Assembly (NCBI RefSeq): GCF_003626645.1 | Contig: NZ_RBAM01000007.1 | Span: forward strand, 186,001-250,000 | DNA length: 64,000 nt | DNA from: Streptomyces klenkii | GTDB taxonomy: Bacteria; Actinomycetota; Actinomycetes; Streptomycetales; Streptomycetaceae | Direction: 5' to 3' | Shown here: positions 14,470 through 23,472 of the stretch, one piece after another | How positions within the stretch are numbered: position 1 is the stretch's first letter | How the letters are laid out: each line of letters begins with the position of its first letter | Program-made: the position numbers and the translations under genes | The notes under the pieces: model-generated | The model's database searches: none | The model's input: the letters and a program-made list of their open reading frames with translations, nothing else | Told to the model about the DNA's origin: nothing

Positions 14470-17400
14470 GTGCACCCGGCGAAGGAACGCATCGCGGCGG
14501 TTTTCGGACGGAGTCAGGGCAGCGGATACCTCCTCGCCCCGAACCTGGTCCTGACCGCCGCGCACGTGATCGGCGATTGCGCGCACCCGCGCGCGATCGT
14601 CCCCGGCGGCACCGGCCAGGTGCGCTGCAAAGTGGTCTGGGCGCGCGACGACAGCCGCCGCTGCGACGTCGCCCTGCTCGTCGGCGAGCGCGACCTCGTG
14701 CCCGCCGAGGTCGCCGGAGCCTTCGAACCCCTCGTCTGGGGCCGGGCCTACGACCTGCGGGTCTGGCCCGGCGCCCAGGCCGTCGGCTTCCCGCACGTCC
14801 AGCGGGACGCGGCCGACGAGCTCGACACCGAGCAGGTCGTCGGCACCCTCAAGCCCGGCAGCAACCTGCTCAGCGGCCGGCACGTCCTCGACGGCGAGCA
14901 CGGCCCCCCGCTGCCGCCCGCCGACGGCGGATCCCCCTGGGCCGGCATGTCCGGCGCCGCCGTCTTCGTGGACGGCCTGCTCGCGGGCGTGGTCTGCGCC
15001 GACCCGCACGGCTGGCAGCACGGCCGCCTCACGGTCACCCCGTCGGCCACGCTCTGGCAGGACTTCGCCTTCCTCAGCGCGTGCCTGCTCGCGGGGCACA
15101 AGCCCGAGTCCCGCTCCCTGGCCTCGCCGCGGCAGCTGGAGATCGAGGCCTTCGAGCGGCGGCTGCGCGACTACATCGTCGGGAAGTGCGGCGAACTGAC
15201 GATCATCGGCCTGACCCTCTCCGACGGCGAGGGCGAGACATGGCCGCTGGACGCCGCCTACCTCAGCCTCGAACTCACGGGAGGCGGCGGCGCGCAGAGC
15301 GGCGGCGGCCACGCCGAGGCGCGCGTCCCGGACGAGTGGGCGGCGGAGAACTCCACGCCCTCACCCAAGCGCGCCGAGGAGGCCCTCGCCGGCCGCCGCC
15401 GCGTCCTCCTGCGCGGAGCCGCCGGCTCCGGCAAGACCACGCTGCTGCAATGGCTCGCCACCCTCACCGCCCGCGGCGACCTCCCGCCCGGCCTCGGCCA
15501 CCTCAGCGGCTGCATGCCGATCACCCTCCCCCTCCGTACGCTCATCCGCCGCGGCGAACTCCCGCAGCCCGAGGAGTTCCTGGCCGCGGCCGCGGGCCCC
15601 CTCGCCGGCCTGCCCGCCGCGCAGGGCTGGGTGACCCGGCGGCTCACGGAGGGCACGGCGCTGCTGCTGATCGACGGCGTGGACGAGGTCCCCGAGGCCG
15701 ACCGCCGCCGCACCCTCACCTGGGTCAAGGACCTCCTCGCCGCCTACCCCGACGCCCGCTACGTCATCACCACCCGCCCCTCCGCCGTACGCGAGGGCTG
15801 GCTCGCCGACGCCGGCTTCACCGAGCTGGAGCTGCTCCCCATGAGCCGCGGCGACGTCGCCGCGTTCATCGACCGCTGGCACGACGCGGCGGGCGCGCGC
15901 CACCACGAGCCCCTGCGGCACTTCCGCGACGCCCTCACCACCGCCGTCGTCACCAAACGCGACCTCGGCATGCTCGCCACCAACCCCCTGATGTGCGCGC
16001 TGATCTGCGCCCTCAACCGCTCCCGCAAGGGGTATCTCCCGCACGGCCGCATGGAGCTCTACCGCGCCGCCCTGGAGCTCCTGCTCGTACGGCGCGACCG
16101 CGAGCGGGGCGTGGTGACCGGCGAGGACGGGCCGGAGCTGGAACACGCCCAGCAGGTCGCCCTGCTCCAGAAGATCGCCTACTGGCTGATCCGCAACGGC
16201 CGCTCGGTCATCGAGTGGCACAAAGCCGTCGAGATCCTCGACCGGGCCCTCCCCGCGATGCCGGCCGTCGCCGCCCGCGGCGGCGCCGAGGACATCCTGC
16301 GCCACCTCGTCCTGCGCAGCGGCCTGCTGCGCCGCCCCACGACCGAGAGCCTCGACTTCATCCACCGCACCTTCCAGGACTACCTGGGCGCCCAGGCCGC
16401 CGTGGACGACTGGGACTTCGACGTCCTCGTCAACCACGCCCACGACGACCTGTGGGAGGACGTCCTGCGCATGGCCGTCGGCCACGCCCCGCCGCGGGCC
16501 CGCGCGGAGCTGCTGCGGATGCTCCTGGAGCGGGGCGATGAGGAACCGGGGAACCGGGCCCGCCTCCACCTGCTGGCCGCCGCCTGCCTCGAACACGCCA
16601 CGGAGGTGGACTGGGAGGTCCGCGCGCGCGTCGAGAAGGCGGCGGGGGAGCTCGTACCGCCGCGGGACCTGGAAGCGGCGAAGGAGCTGGCGGCGGCGGG
16701 GCGGGTGGTGCTGGATCTCCTGCCGGGGCCGGAGGGGCTCACGGACGAGGTCGCGCACGCGGTGGTCGTCGCGGCGACGACGGTGGCGGACGAGAAGGCT
16801 CTGCCGTTGCTCTCGCGGTACGTGGACCATCCGCACCAGCAGGTGCGGGCGCAGCTGGCATGGGCGTGGGACCGGTTCGATACGGAGGCGTACGCGGAGG
16901 GGGTGATCGGGCGGCTGGCGTACGAGGGCGAGGCCTACGAGGGGCTGGAGTTCGTCGCGAAGACGGAGAAGCACCTGGCCGCGATCAAGCGGCTCGGCGG
17001 GCGGCCGCGGGTGCAGCTACGGGACTGGCCGGCCGGCGGGGATCTGTCAGCCTTGGCCACCCCGGTGCTCAGCCACATCACGTTCTGGGGGCACGGGGAG
17101 ACGGTCGATCTGCGCATGCTGCGCGGGTGCCGTCCGCTGCGGGGTCTGCGCGTCGTCGACTCCGGACGCCTTCTCCACCTGGACAAGTTGGACGCGAGGG
17201 CCCTGGAGGGCCTGCACGTGTGGCTGGCCGAGGAACTCGACGGCTTCGCTGCGTTGCGGTACATGCCGGAGCTGCGCGAACTGACGCTGTCCGGGACGCC
17301 GGCGGTGGGCGCGTTGCGCGGCCAGGAGCTGCCGCTGCCTCCGGGGATCCGCCGTCTGAACCTCGGGAGGGGCCCCTGCGCCCTCGCGCGCTTCTCGGGC

Positions 17401-17799
17401 CTTGACGGGCATCCCGGGCTGGAGGAGCTGGCGTTCGGCGCTTCCGGCGGCTACCGGACGCACTTCGCCCCGGAGTCCCTGCCCGCCCTGCGGACCCTGC
17501 GGGTCTGGTCGGAGGACCTGAGAACCCTGGCGAAGGCCGAGCCCGCGCCACAGGTGCAGGAGCTCGACCTCAGCGAGGCGTTCGGCCTCGCCGGGCTGGG
17601 CGATGTGCGGCGTGCTTACCCCGGCCTCAAGGAATTCGCTCTCATCGACCCCGTGGTCACGGACAACGGCCCCCTCGACCTGGCCCCCCTCGCCAACCTC
17701 GGCCCGGTGAAGATCTTCATCCGCCACCACGGCCCCGTCATCAACCAGGAAGCCCTGGCCGACGGCTGCGAACTGACCCTCCTCACCGACCGGAAGTGA
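14470..17799 (+). CDS. Trypsin-NACHT-LRR protein (bacterial NLR-like, putative anti-phage defence)
   Basis: 1109 residues in three parts. Residues 1-210 are a trypsin-like protease without signal peptide: His 32 in LTAAHVIG, Asp 66 in CDVALL, Ser 161 in GMSGAAVF. Residues about 310-600 are a NACHT NTPase: Walker A GAAGSGKTTLL (about 316), Walker B LLLIDGVDEVP (about 397) with the NACHT acidic pair, and sensor-like YVITTRPSA. A helical region follows, then leucine-rich repeat-like units from about residue 860 (LRGLRVVDSGRLLHLDKL). Bacterial NACHT proteins with protease effectors are known in phage defence; sensing by the repeats and cleavage by the protease is inference. GTG 14470 is the only plausible start near the protease. 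It stands alone, convergent with the PIN toxin gene. Confidence 0.85.
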   Translation: MHPAKERIAAVFGRSQGSGYLLAPNLVLTAAHVIGDCAHPRAIVPGGTGQVRCKVVWARDDSRRCDVALLVGERDLVPAEVAGAFEPLVWGRAYDLRVWPGAQAVGFPHVQRDAADELDTEQVVGTLKPGSNLLSGRHVLDGEHGPPLPPADGGSPWAGMSGAAVFVDGLLAGVVCADPHGWQHGRLTVTPSATLWQDFAFLSACLLAGHKPESRSLASPRQLEIEAFERRLRDYIVGKCGELTIIGLTLSDGEGETWPLDAAYLSLELTGGGGAQSGGGHAEARVPDEWAAENSTPSPKRAEEALAGRRRVLLRGAAGSGKTTLLQWLATLTARGDLPPGLGHLSGCMPITLPLRTLIRRGELPQPEEFLAAAAGPLAGLPAAQGWVTRRLTEGTALLLIDGVDEVPEADRRRTLTWVKDLLAAYPDARYVITTRPSAVREGWLADAGFTELELLPMSRGDVAAFIDRWHDAAGARHHEPLRHFRDALTTAVVTKRDLGMLATNPLMCALICALNRSRKGYLPHGRMELYRAALELLLVRRDRERGVVTGEDGPELEHAQQVALLQKIAYWLIRNGRSVIEWHKAVEILDRALPAMPAVAARGGAEDILRHLVLRSGLLRRPTTESLDFIHRTFQDYLGAQAAVDDWDFDVLVNHAHDDLWEDVLRMAVGHAPPRARAELLRMLLERGDEEPGNRARLHLLAAACLEHATEVDWEVRARVEKAAGELVPPRDLEAAKELAAAGRVVLDLLPGPEGLTDEVAHAVVVAATTVADEKALPLLSRYVDHPHQQVRAQLAWAWDRFDTEAYAEGVIGRLAYEGEAYEGLEFVAKTEKHLAAIKRLGGRPRVQLRDWPAGGDLSALATPVLSHITFWGHGETVDLRMLRGCRPLRGLRVVDSGRLLHLDKLDARALEGLHVWLAEELDGFAALRYMPELRELTLSGTPAVGALRGQELPLPPGIRRLNLGRGPCALARFSGLDGHPGLEELAFGASGGYRTHFAPESLPALRTLRVWSEDLRTLAKAEPAPQVQELDLSEAFGLAGLGDVRRAYPGLKEFALIDPVVTDNGPLDLAPLANLGPVKIFIRHHGPVINQEALADGCELTLLTDRK

Positions 17800-17824
17800 G
17801 AGGCAGAGGTTCAGCGGCAGATGT

Positions 17825-18205
17825 TCAGGGGTTGATGTCGAGGACCCGCACGGGTTCCCCCGCCCAGCGTCCGGGCTCCGCCGTGGCGACGAAGGCCCCG
17901 TCGGGCCGCTCGAGGTTCGGCTCGGCGGCGTGCCGTGTGTGTGCGTCAGCCCAGCTGCCGCTGCGTGCAACGGCCAGTGCTGCCGGCAGGTCCAGGTCGA
18001 GGACGGTGACGCCGGGGAGTGCGGCGAGGTGCTCGGCCGTGCCGGGGCGGGCCCGGTCGGCCTCGACCAGTGCGCAAGCCGGTGCGTACAAGTGCCATCC
18101 CGCTTCGATGTGCGCGCGGTGGATGAGCCGGGAGGCGACGGCATTGCCACGGCCGGCGGCCACCATGGCCGTGTCGTCGAGGACGATGTGCAGGTGGTCG
18201 CTCAC
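17825..18205 (-). CDS. PIN-domain protein, probable toxin of a toxin-antitoxin pair
   Basis: 126 residues. The PIN pattern is visible as an early Asp (HIVLDDTAMVA), a Glu in the second helix (ALVEADRA), and an acidic pair in the third (SWADAHTRHAAE), ending with FVATAEPGRW. PIN toxins are Mg-dependent ribonucleases that cut tRNA or rRNA. The GTG start overlaps the upstream antitoxin stop (GTGA), the tight coupling usual for such pairs. Convergent with the NACHT gene, 25 bp away. The target is unknown. Confidence 0.75.
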   Translation of the reverse strand: MSDHLHIVLDDTAMVAAGRGNAVASRLIHRAHIEAGWHLYAPACALVEADRARPGTAEHLAALPGVTVLDLDLPAALAVARSGSWADAHTRHAAEPNLERPDGAFVATAEPGRWAGEPVRVLDINP

Positions 18206-18456
18206 CGGGCCGCCTCGGAGAGCCGCCGGTCCAGCTCGGCGTCGAGCCGTTCTTCTTCGTCCTGGCCGGGGTCGTAGCCGTTCCACTCGCGCAGCATCCG
18301 ACGGGCTCGTTCGGCTTGCTCGGCGCGCTCGGCCGGGGTGAGGAGCTCGTCGGCCAGGCGGGAGAGATAGGCGCGCAGGGACAGGCCTTCCGCCGCGGCG
18401 ACCTCGGCGAGGCGGTCACGGGCATCGGCGGGAATGCGGATGTTCGCGTCTGCCAT
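18202..18456 (-). CDS. Antitoxin (ribbon-helix-helix type) paired with PIN toxin
   Basis: 84 residues. The N-terminus MADANIRIPADARDRLAEVA is a beta-strand plus helix typical of ribbon-helix-helix DNA binding. The charged C-terminal half (AERARRMLREWNGYDPGQDE) probably wraps and blocks the toxin. ATG 18456 follows AGAGGA. It is first in the operon and overlaps the toxin by four bases. The perfect palindrome at 18488-18511, just upstream, is the likely autoregulatory operator. Confidence 0.7.
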   Translation of the reverse strand: MADANIRIPADARDRLAEVAAAEGLSLRAYLSRLADELLTPAERAEQAERARRMLREWNGYDPGQDEEERLDAELDRRLSEAAR

Positions 18457-18487
18457 GGGTAATCCTCTGTTCAGCATGCGGCGAGGG

Positions 18488-18511
18488 TATGGGTACGTAC
18501 CCGTACCCATA
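18488..18511 (-). promoter_or_regulatory. Palindromic operator of the toxin-antitoxin operon
   Basis: TATGGGTAC and GTACCCATA are perfect inverted arms around a GTACCC, so the 12-bp palindrome GGGTACGTACCC is nested inside. It begins 32 bp before the antitoxin ATG, where a repressor would block the promoter. The tandem overlapping half-sites fit cooperative binding by a ribbon-helix-helix dimer. Confidence 0.65.
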
Positions 18512-18566
18512 TCGCATTCTCTTCGATTTCTCTCGAACGAGTGGTCTCCCGATGCCGTGGCTGACG

Positions 18567-20015
18567 TCATCCCGCCACGTCCCTCCACACCCCCCGCAGC
18601 TCCTCCGCCACCCCCACCGCCGTCAGCGGCGCGTCCCCCAACTCACGGGCCGCCAGCCCGTGCAGGTACGCGCCCACCGACGCCGCGTCCCGTCCCGACA
18701 GCCCCGCCGCCAGCAGTGACCCCGTCAGCCCCGACAGGACGTCGCCGCTCCCCGCCGTCGCCAGCCACGGGGTGCCCGTCGGGTTCACCCGTACCGTGTG
18801 GTGCCCGCGGCTGCCCGGGGCCGCGGCGATCAAGGTCGTGGAGCCCTTCAGCAGGGCCGTGACTCCGAAGCGTTCGGCGAGGGCGCGGACCGCCGCCAGG
18901 CGGCCGGACTCGACCCGTTCGCGGGAGACGCCCAGCAGGGCCGCCGCCTCGCCGGCGTGCGGGGTCAGTACGGTCTCCGCCGTGCGGTCACGCACCGCGT
19001 CGGGCGACATCAGCCGCAGTCCGTCCGCGTCGACGAGTACGGGGACGTCCGAGGCCAGGACGTCCTCCAGCGCCTGCCGGGCGTCCGCGCCGTCGCCGAG
19101 GCCGGGGCCGACGACCCACGCCTGGACGCGGCCCGCCTTCGACGGGGGGCCGGCCGAGACGAGGGTCTCGGGGAAGCGGGCGATCACGGCGTCCGCGGCG
19201 GGCCCCGCGTAGCGGACCGCGCCCGCGCCGCCGTGCAGGGCGCCCGCGACGGCGAGGACGGCCGCGCCGGGGTAGCGGGCCGAGCCCGCGACGACGCCGA
19301 CGACACCCCGCCGGTACTTGTCGCTCTCCGCCTCCGGCCACGGCAGCAGCGCCGCGACGTCCGCGTGCTGGAGGGCCTCCGCGTCCGGCCGGGAAGGCAG
19401 CTCCAGCCCGATGCCGACGAGCCGGAGCGCGCCCGCGTGCTCGCGCGCCGGGTCGATGAGCAGCCCGGGCTTGTACGAGCCGAAGGTGACCGTCGCGTCG
19501 GCCCGTACCGCCGTGCCCCGTACCTCGCCGGTGTCGGCGTCGACACCGCTCGGCAGGTCGACGGAGACGATCACCGCGCCGCCGTCCGACGCGGCCCGGG
19601 CGAGCTGGGCCGCGTCGGGGCGCAGGCCGCCCTTGCCGCCGATGCCGACGATCCCGTCGACGACGAGGTCCGCGCCGCGCAGCACCCCGTCCGCGGCCTC
19701 GGCGGAGGCGACGCGCCCGCCCGCGGCGCGCAGGGCGGCGAGCCCCTCGACGTGCGCCCGCTCGGGGTTCAGGAGCACCGCGGTCACCCCGGCGCCGCGC
19801 CGGGCGAGCCGCGCGCCGGCGAACAGGGCGTCGCCGCCGTTGTCGCCGCTGCCGACGAGCAGGGCGATCCGTGCCCCGTACACGCGCCGGAGCAGGCCGG
19901 CGCAGGCGGCGGCGAGCCCGGCGGCGGCGCGCTGCATCAGGGCGCCGTGGGGGAGCTGGGCCATGAGCGCGCGCTCGGCGGTCCGTACGGTCTCGACGCT
20001 GTAGGCAGTCCTCAT
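18567..20015 (-). CDS. nnr: Bifunctional NAD(P)H-hydrate epimerase/dehydratase
   Basis: 482 residues. The N-terminal half is the YjeF_N epimerase (VGSGDNGGDALFAGARLA, then VDGIVGIGGKGG and SVDLPSGVDADTG). The C-terminal half is the ribokinase-like ADP-dependent dehydratase (GPGLGDGADA, VLTPHAGEAAALLG, LLKGSTTLIA, TAGSGDVLSGLTGSLLA). Together they repair damaged NADHX and NADPHX. ATG 20015 with no overlap to neighbours. Divergent from alr, as in other Streptomyces. A metabolic repair enzyme in the cytoplasm. Confidence 0.93.
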   Translation of the reverse strand: MRTAYSVETVRTAERALMAQLPHGALMQRAAAGLAAACAGLLRRVYGARIALLVGSGDNGGDALFAGARLARRGAGVTAVLLNPERAHVEGLAALRAAGGRVASAEAADGVLRGADLVVDGIVGIGGKGGLRPDAAQLARAASDGGAVIVSVDLPSGVDADTGEVRGTAVRADATVTFGSYKPGLLIDPAREHAGALRLVGIGLELPSRPDAEALQHADVAALLPWPEAESDKYRRGVVGVVAGSARYPGAAVLAVAGALHGGAGAVRYAGPAADAVIARFPETLVSAGPPSKAGRVQAWVVGPGLGDGADARQALEDVLASDVPVLVDADGLRLMSPDAVRDRTAETVLTPHAGEAAALLGVSRERVESGRLAAVRALAERFGVTALLKGSTTLIAAAPGSRGHHTVRVNPTGTPWLATAGSGDVLSGLTGSLLAAGLSGRDAASVGAYLHGLAARELGDAPLTAVGVAEELRGVWRDVAG

Positions 20016-20035
20016 GCCCCCAGTCTCGCCACGGC

Positions 20036-20114
20036 GGGCCGTTCACGCCCCCGGTCTCACGACGCCGGGCCGTTCACGCCCCCGAAATGACGTCCGGACC
20101 GTCCCCGAAATGAC
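20036..20114. repeat. Nested direct repeats in the nnr-alr intergenic region
   Basis: An 18-mer (GGGCCGTTCACGCCCCCG) occurs at 20036-20053 and again, identical, at 20067-20084. An 11-mer (CCCGAAATGAC) occurs at 20081-20091 and 20104-20114. All fall in the divergent promoter region of nnr and alr. Confidence 0.7.
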
Positions 20115-20180
20115 ACCCTGTGTCCCTCCCTGAGCCCCACCCCTCACCTCCTCCCCGGCCGTCCTGAGAGACTGACGTGG

Positions 20181-21374
20181 ATGAACGAGACTCCGCTTCG
20201 CGCCCGCGAGACCCCGATGCGCGCCCGTGCCCTGGTCGACCTGGCCGCGCTGCGGGCCAACGTACGCACGCTCAAGGCCCGCGCTCCCCGGTCGCAGCTG
20301 ATGGCCGTGGTCAAGGCGAACGCCTACGGTCACGGCGCCGTGCAGTGCGCCCGCGCGGCCCGCGAGGCCGGCGCCGAGTGGGTCGGCACGGCCACGCCGG
20401 ACGAGGCGCTGGCGCTGCGCGCGGCGGGCGACACGGGCCGGCTGATGTGCTGGCTGTGGACGCCGGGCGGCCCGTGGCGCGAGGCCGTCGAGGCGGACAT
20501 CGACGTGTCGGTGAGCGGCGTGTGGGCGCTCGCGGAGCTCACGGAGGCTGTACGGGCCGCGGATCGTCCCGAGGGCCGTCCCGCCCGCGTCCAGCTGAAG
20601 ATCGACACGGGTCTGGGGCGCAACGGCTGCCAGCCCGACGACTGGCCGGAACTGATCGCCGCGGTGCGCGAGGCGGAGGACGCGGGCCTGGTGAAGGTGA
20701 CCGGCATCTGGTCGCACTTCGCGTGCGCCGACGAGCCCGGCCACCCCTCCATCCAGGCCCAGCTGCGCGTCTTCCGGGACGCGGTGGCGTACGCGGAGCG
20801 GCAGGGCGTCGAGCCCGAGGTGCGCCACATAGCCAACTCGCCGGCGACCCTGACGCTCCCCGAGGCGCACTTCGACCTGGTCCGGACGGGCATCGCGATG
20901 TACGGGGTGTCGCCGAGCCCCGAGGTCGGCACGCCGCAGGACTTCGGCCTGAAGCCGGTGATGACCTTGTCGGCGTACTTGGCGTCGGTCAAGCAGGTGC
21001 CGGGCGGCCACGGCGTCTCGTACGGGCACCACTACGTCACCCCGGGCCCCACGACCCTCGCGCTCGTGCCCGTGGGCTACGCGGACGGCATCCCGCGCGC
21101 GGGCTCCGGCACGGGCCCGGTGCTGGTGGGCGGCAAGTGGCGGACGGTGGCGGGCCGGGTGGCCATGGACCAGTTCGTGGTCGACCTGGGCGGCGACGAC
21201 ACGGCGCGGGTGGGCGACGAGGCGGTGCTGTTCGGGCCGGGCGACCGGGGCGAGCCGACCGCCGAGGACTGGGCGCGTGCCACGGGCACGATCGCCTACG
21301 AAGTTGTCACGCGCATCTCCAATCGGGTGCCGCGCGTCTACGTCGGTGAGAACGTGGACGGATACACGGAGTAG
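20181..21374 (+). CDS. alr: Alanine racemase
   Basis: PLP enzyme that makes D-alanine for peptidoglycan. 397 residues. The PLP lysine is Lys 45 in AVVKANAYGHGA. KIDTGLGRNGC, HIANSPATL and the RTGIAMYGVSP block follow in the N-terminal barrel. The C-terminal domain has the second catalytic region VSYGHHYVTPGPTTLALVPVGYADG, and MDQFVVDLG. The N-terminus is a few residues longer than in many Alr. ATG 20181 is preferred to GTG 20177. First of a run of plus-strand genes leading to tsaE. Confidence 0.96.
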   Translation: MNETPLRARETPMRARALVDLAALRANVRTLKARAPRSQLMAVVKANAYGHGAVQCARAAREAGAEWVGTATPDEALALRAAGDTGRLMCWLWTPGGPWREAVEADIDVSVSGVWALAELTEAVRAADRPEGRPARVQLKIDTGLGRNGCQPDDWPELIAAVREAEDAGLVKVTGIWSHFACADEPGHPSIQAQLRVFRDAVAYAERQGVEPEVRHIANSPATLTLPEAHFDLVRTGIAMYGVSPSPEVGTPQDFGLKPVMTLSAYLASVKQVPGGHGVSYGHHYVTPGPTTLALVPVGYADGIPRAGSGTGPVLVGGKWRTVAGRVAMDQFVVDLGGDDTARVGDEAVLFGPGDRGEPTAEDWARATGTIAYEVVTRISNRVPRVYVGENVDGYTE

Positions 21375-21420
21375 GTCCGGCAAGGAGCCGGTCCAACTGG
21401 TCCAGCCGGACCTGGAACGG

Positions 21421-21480
21421 CGTACGAGCACGACCCAGCACGACCCAGCACCACCCAGTACGACCAGCACGACGAGTACG
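21421..21480. repeat. Short ACGACCCAGC-type tandem repeats
   Basis: The alr-hydrolase spacer contains several tandem copies of a 10-bp ACGACCCAGC-like unit with drift at its end. No regulatory role is evident. Confidence 0.5.
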
Positions 21481-21522
21481 CGGACGTGGACATGCCGAAA
21501 GACGGGGACACGGGGGCGCGCG

Positions 21523-22827
21523 ATGAGCAGTGACAGCGGGAGCGCGGGCACAGCGGCGGCCGGGGCCGCCGCGGCCGCCGGGGCGATCGGAGCGATCGAG
21601 GCGATCGGGGCCGTCGCCGGGAGCGGCGCGGCGGCGCAGGGCACGGCCGGCGGCGGCTGGCGGCGCGGGGCGGGGGTCGCGGGCGCGGCCCTGGGCGTCC
21701 TGGCCGCGGGAGCTGCGGTCGGCGTGGCGGTCGAGCGGCTGACGGTCGGGCGCGGCATGCGCCGCAAGGCGCGGCTGGCCCTGGACTCGTCGGGCCCGTA
21801 CGGGACGCTGCGGGGGACGCCGGGCTCGGTCGTCGCGGAGGACGGCACGCGCTTGTACTACGAGGTGGACGAGCCGGGCGAGGGGGAGGCGGCGGGGGAG
21901 GCCGCCCCGCGGCGGCTGTTCGGCGGCCGGCGCGGGCCCGCCGCCCCGCCCCTCACGGTCGTTTTCAGCCACGGTTACTGCCTCAGCCAGGACTCCTGGC
22001 ACTTCCAGCGCGCCGCCCTGCGGGCCGCGGGCGTCCGCGCGGTCTTCTGGGACCAGCGCAGCCACGGCCGCTCCGAGCGCAGCCGTACGGACGCCGTCTC
22101 CATCGACCTCTTCGGCCGCGACCTCAGGGCCGTCATCGACGCCGCCGCCCCCGAGGGGCCGCTGGTGCTCGTGGGGCACTCGATGGGCGGCATGACGACG
22201 ATGGCGCTGGCCGCGCAGTACCCCGGCCTGATCGCCGAGCGCGTCGCCGGCGCGGCCTTCTTCGGCACGTCCTCGGGCGGGCTCGCGGAGAACACGTACG
22301 GGCTGCCGGCCGCCGGGATGAGCCTGGTGCGGCGGCTGGTGCTGCCGGGGGCGTTCAAGCTGATGGCGGCCCGGCCCGAGCTGATCGAGAAGGGCCGCCG
22401 GGCCACCGCCGACCTGTTCGCGGGCGTGCTGCGCTGGTACTCCTTCGGCTCGAAGGACGTGGACCCGGCGGTCGTGCGGTTCGCGGAACGGCTGATCGAG
22501 GCCACGCCGGTCGACGTCGTCGCGGGGTTCTACCCGGTCTTCGCCGAGCACGAGAAGCGGGAGGCGCTGTGCGCCTTCGAGCGCCTGCCGGTGGTCGTCG
22601 TGGCCGGCGACAAGGACCTGCTCACGCCCGCCGAGCACAGTGAGGCCATCGCGGAGGCCCTGCCCGGCTCCCGGCTCCTCCTCCTGGAGGACACCGGCCA
22701 CCTGGTGATGCTGGAGCGGCCCGAGGTCGTCACCGGCCAGCTCGCCGACCTGCTCGCCGCGGCGGCGGACGGCGGCGCGCTGGACCGCGGACGGCGCGCG
22801 GCGGCGGGGGCGCGCGGCCGCGCCTGA
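21523..22827 (+). CDS. Alpha/beta hydrolase with N-terminal membrane anchor
   Basis: 434 residues. Residues 1-80 are Ala/Gly-rich with one hydrophobic helix (AGVAGAALGVLAAGAAVGVAV). The hydrolase fold follows: oxyanion-region FSHGYCLSQDSWHFQ, HGRSE, nucleophile elbow LVGHSMGGMT, acid in VVAGDKDLLTP and the final His in LEDTGHLVMLERP. All three catalytic positions are present, so it should be an active esterase or lipase of unknown substrate. ATG 21523. It lies between alr and tsaE, a placement common in Streptomyces. Confidence 0.87.
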   Translation: MSSDSGSAGTAAAGAAAAAGAIGAIEAIGAVAGSGAAAQGTAGGGWRRGAGVAGAALGVLAAGAAVGVAVERLTVGRGMRRKARLALDSSGPYGTLRGTPGSVVAEDGTRLYYEVDEPGEGEAAGEAAPRRLFGGRRGPAAPPLTVVFSHGYCLSQDSWHFQRAALRAAGVRAVFWDQRSHGRSERSRTDAVSIDLFGRDLRAVIDAAAPEGPLVLVGHSMGGMTTMALAAQYPGLIAERVAGAAFFGTSSGGLAENTYGLPAAGMSLVRRLVLPGAFKLMAARPELIEKGRRATADLFAGVLRWYSFGSKDVDPAVVRFAERLIEATPVDVVAGFYPVFAEHEKREALCAFERLPVVVVAGDKDLLTPAEHSEAIAEALPGSRLLLLEDTGHLVMLERPEVVTGQLADLLAAAADGGALDRGRRAAAGARGRA

Positions 22828-22866
22828 AACGCGCCGGGGCCGCCCGGCCCCGTACCATCGGCGGGT

Positions 22867-23472
22867 ATGAGCGCCCAGCCTGACATCACCGCCACCGCCG
22901 CTGAGACCCCCACCGCTGAGACCACCTCCACCGGGACCAGCACCAGCACCAGCGCCGAGACCGAGCTCACGGTCAGGACCGCCGACGCCATGCGGGAGGT
23001 GGGCCGCCGGCTGGCCGGCCTGCTGCGCCCCGGTGACCTGGTGCTGCTCACGGGCGAGCTCGGCGCGGGCAAGACGACCCTGACCCGCGGCCTGGGCGAG
23101 GGCCTCGGCGTCCGCGGCGCGGTCACCTCTCCGACGTTCGTCATCGCGCGCGTCCACCCCCACCTCGGCGGCGGCCCGGCGCTCGTCCACGTCGACGCGT
23201 ACCGGCTCTCCGGCGGCCTCGACGAGATGGAGGACCTGGACCTCGACGTCTCCCTTCCCGAGTCCGTGATCGTCGTGGAGTGGGGCGACGGCAAGGTCGA
23301 GGAGCTGTCCGAGGACCGGCTGCACGTGGTCATCCACCGGGCGGTCGGCGCGAGCGCCGCGGACGCGGCGGACGTGGCCCACGCGGCGGAGGACGCGGAC
23401 GACGTGCGGAGCGTACGGGTGACGGGCGTGGGCGCGCGCTGGGCGGGCGTGGACCTGTCACAGCTGGGCTGA
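22867..23472 (+). CDS. tsaE: tRNA t6A biosynthesis ATPase TsaE
   Basis: 201 residues. P-loop GELGAGKTTLTRGLGEGLG (near residue 65), the switch TSPTFVIARVH, VHVDAYRLSG and IVVEWGDG are all TsaE blocks. TsaE is the ATPase that supports the TsaB-TsaD complex that adds threonylcarbamoyl to A37 of ANN-decoding tRNAs. The N-terminus has a Thr/Ser-rich stretch of about 35 residues and the C-terminus an acidic Ala-rich tail, both beyond the minimal ~150-residue family length. Partner genes tsaB and tsaD lie 1.3-2.5 kb downstream. Confidence 0.94.
   Translation: MSAQPDITATAAETPTAETTSTGTSTSTSAETELTVRTADAMREVGRRLAGLLRPGDLVLLTGELGAGKTTLTRGLGEGLGVRGAVTSPTFVIARVHPHLGGGPALVHVDAYRLSGGLDEMEDLDLDVSLPESVIVVEWGDGKVEELSEDRLHVVIHRAVGASAADAADVAHAAEDADDVRSVRVTGVGARWAGVDLSQLG

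Noticed and set aside
18202..18588. A longer antitoxin starting at 18588
   Set aside because: The extra N-terminal part has no RHH-like sequence and would run across the operator palindrome.
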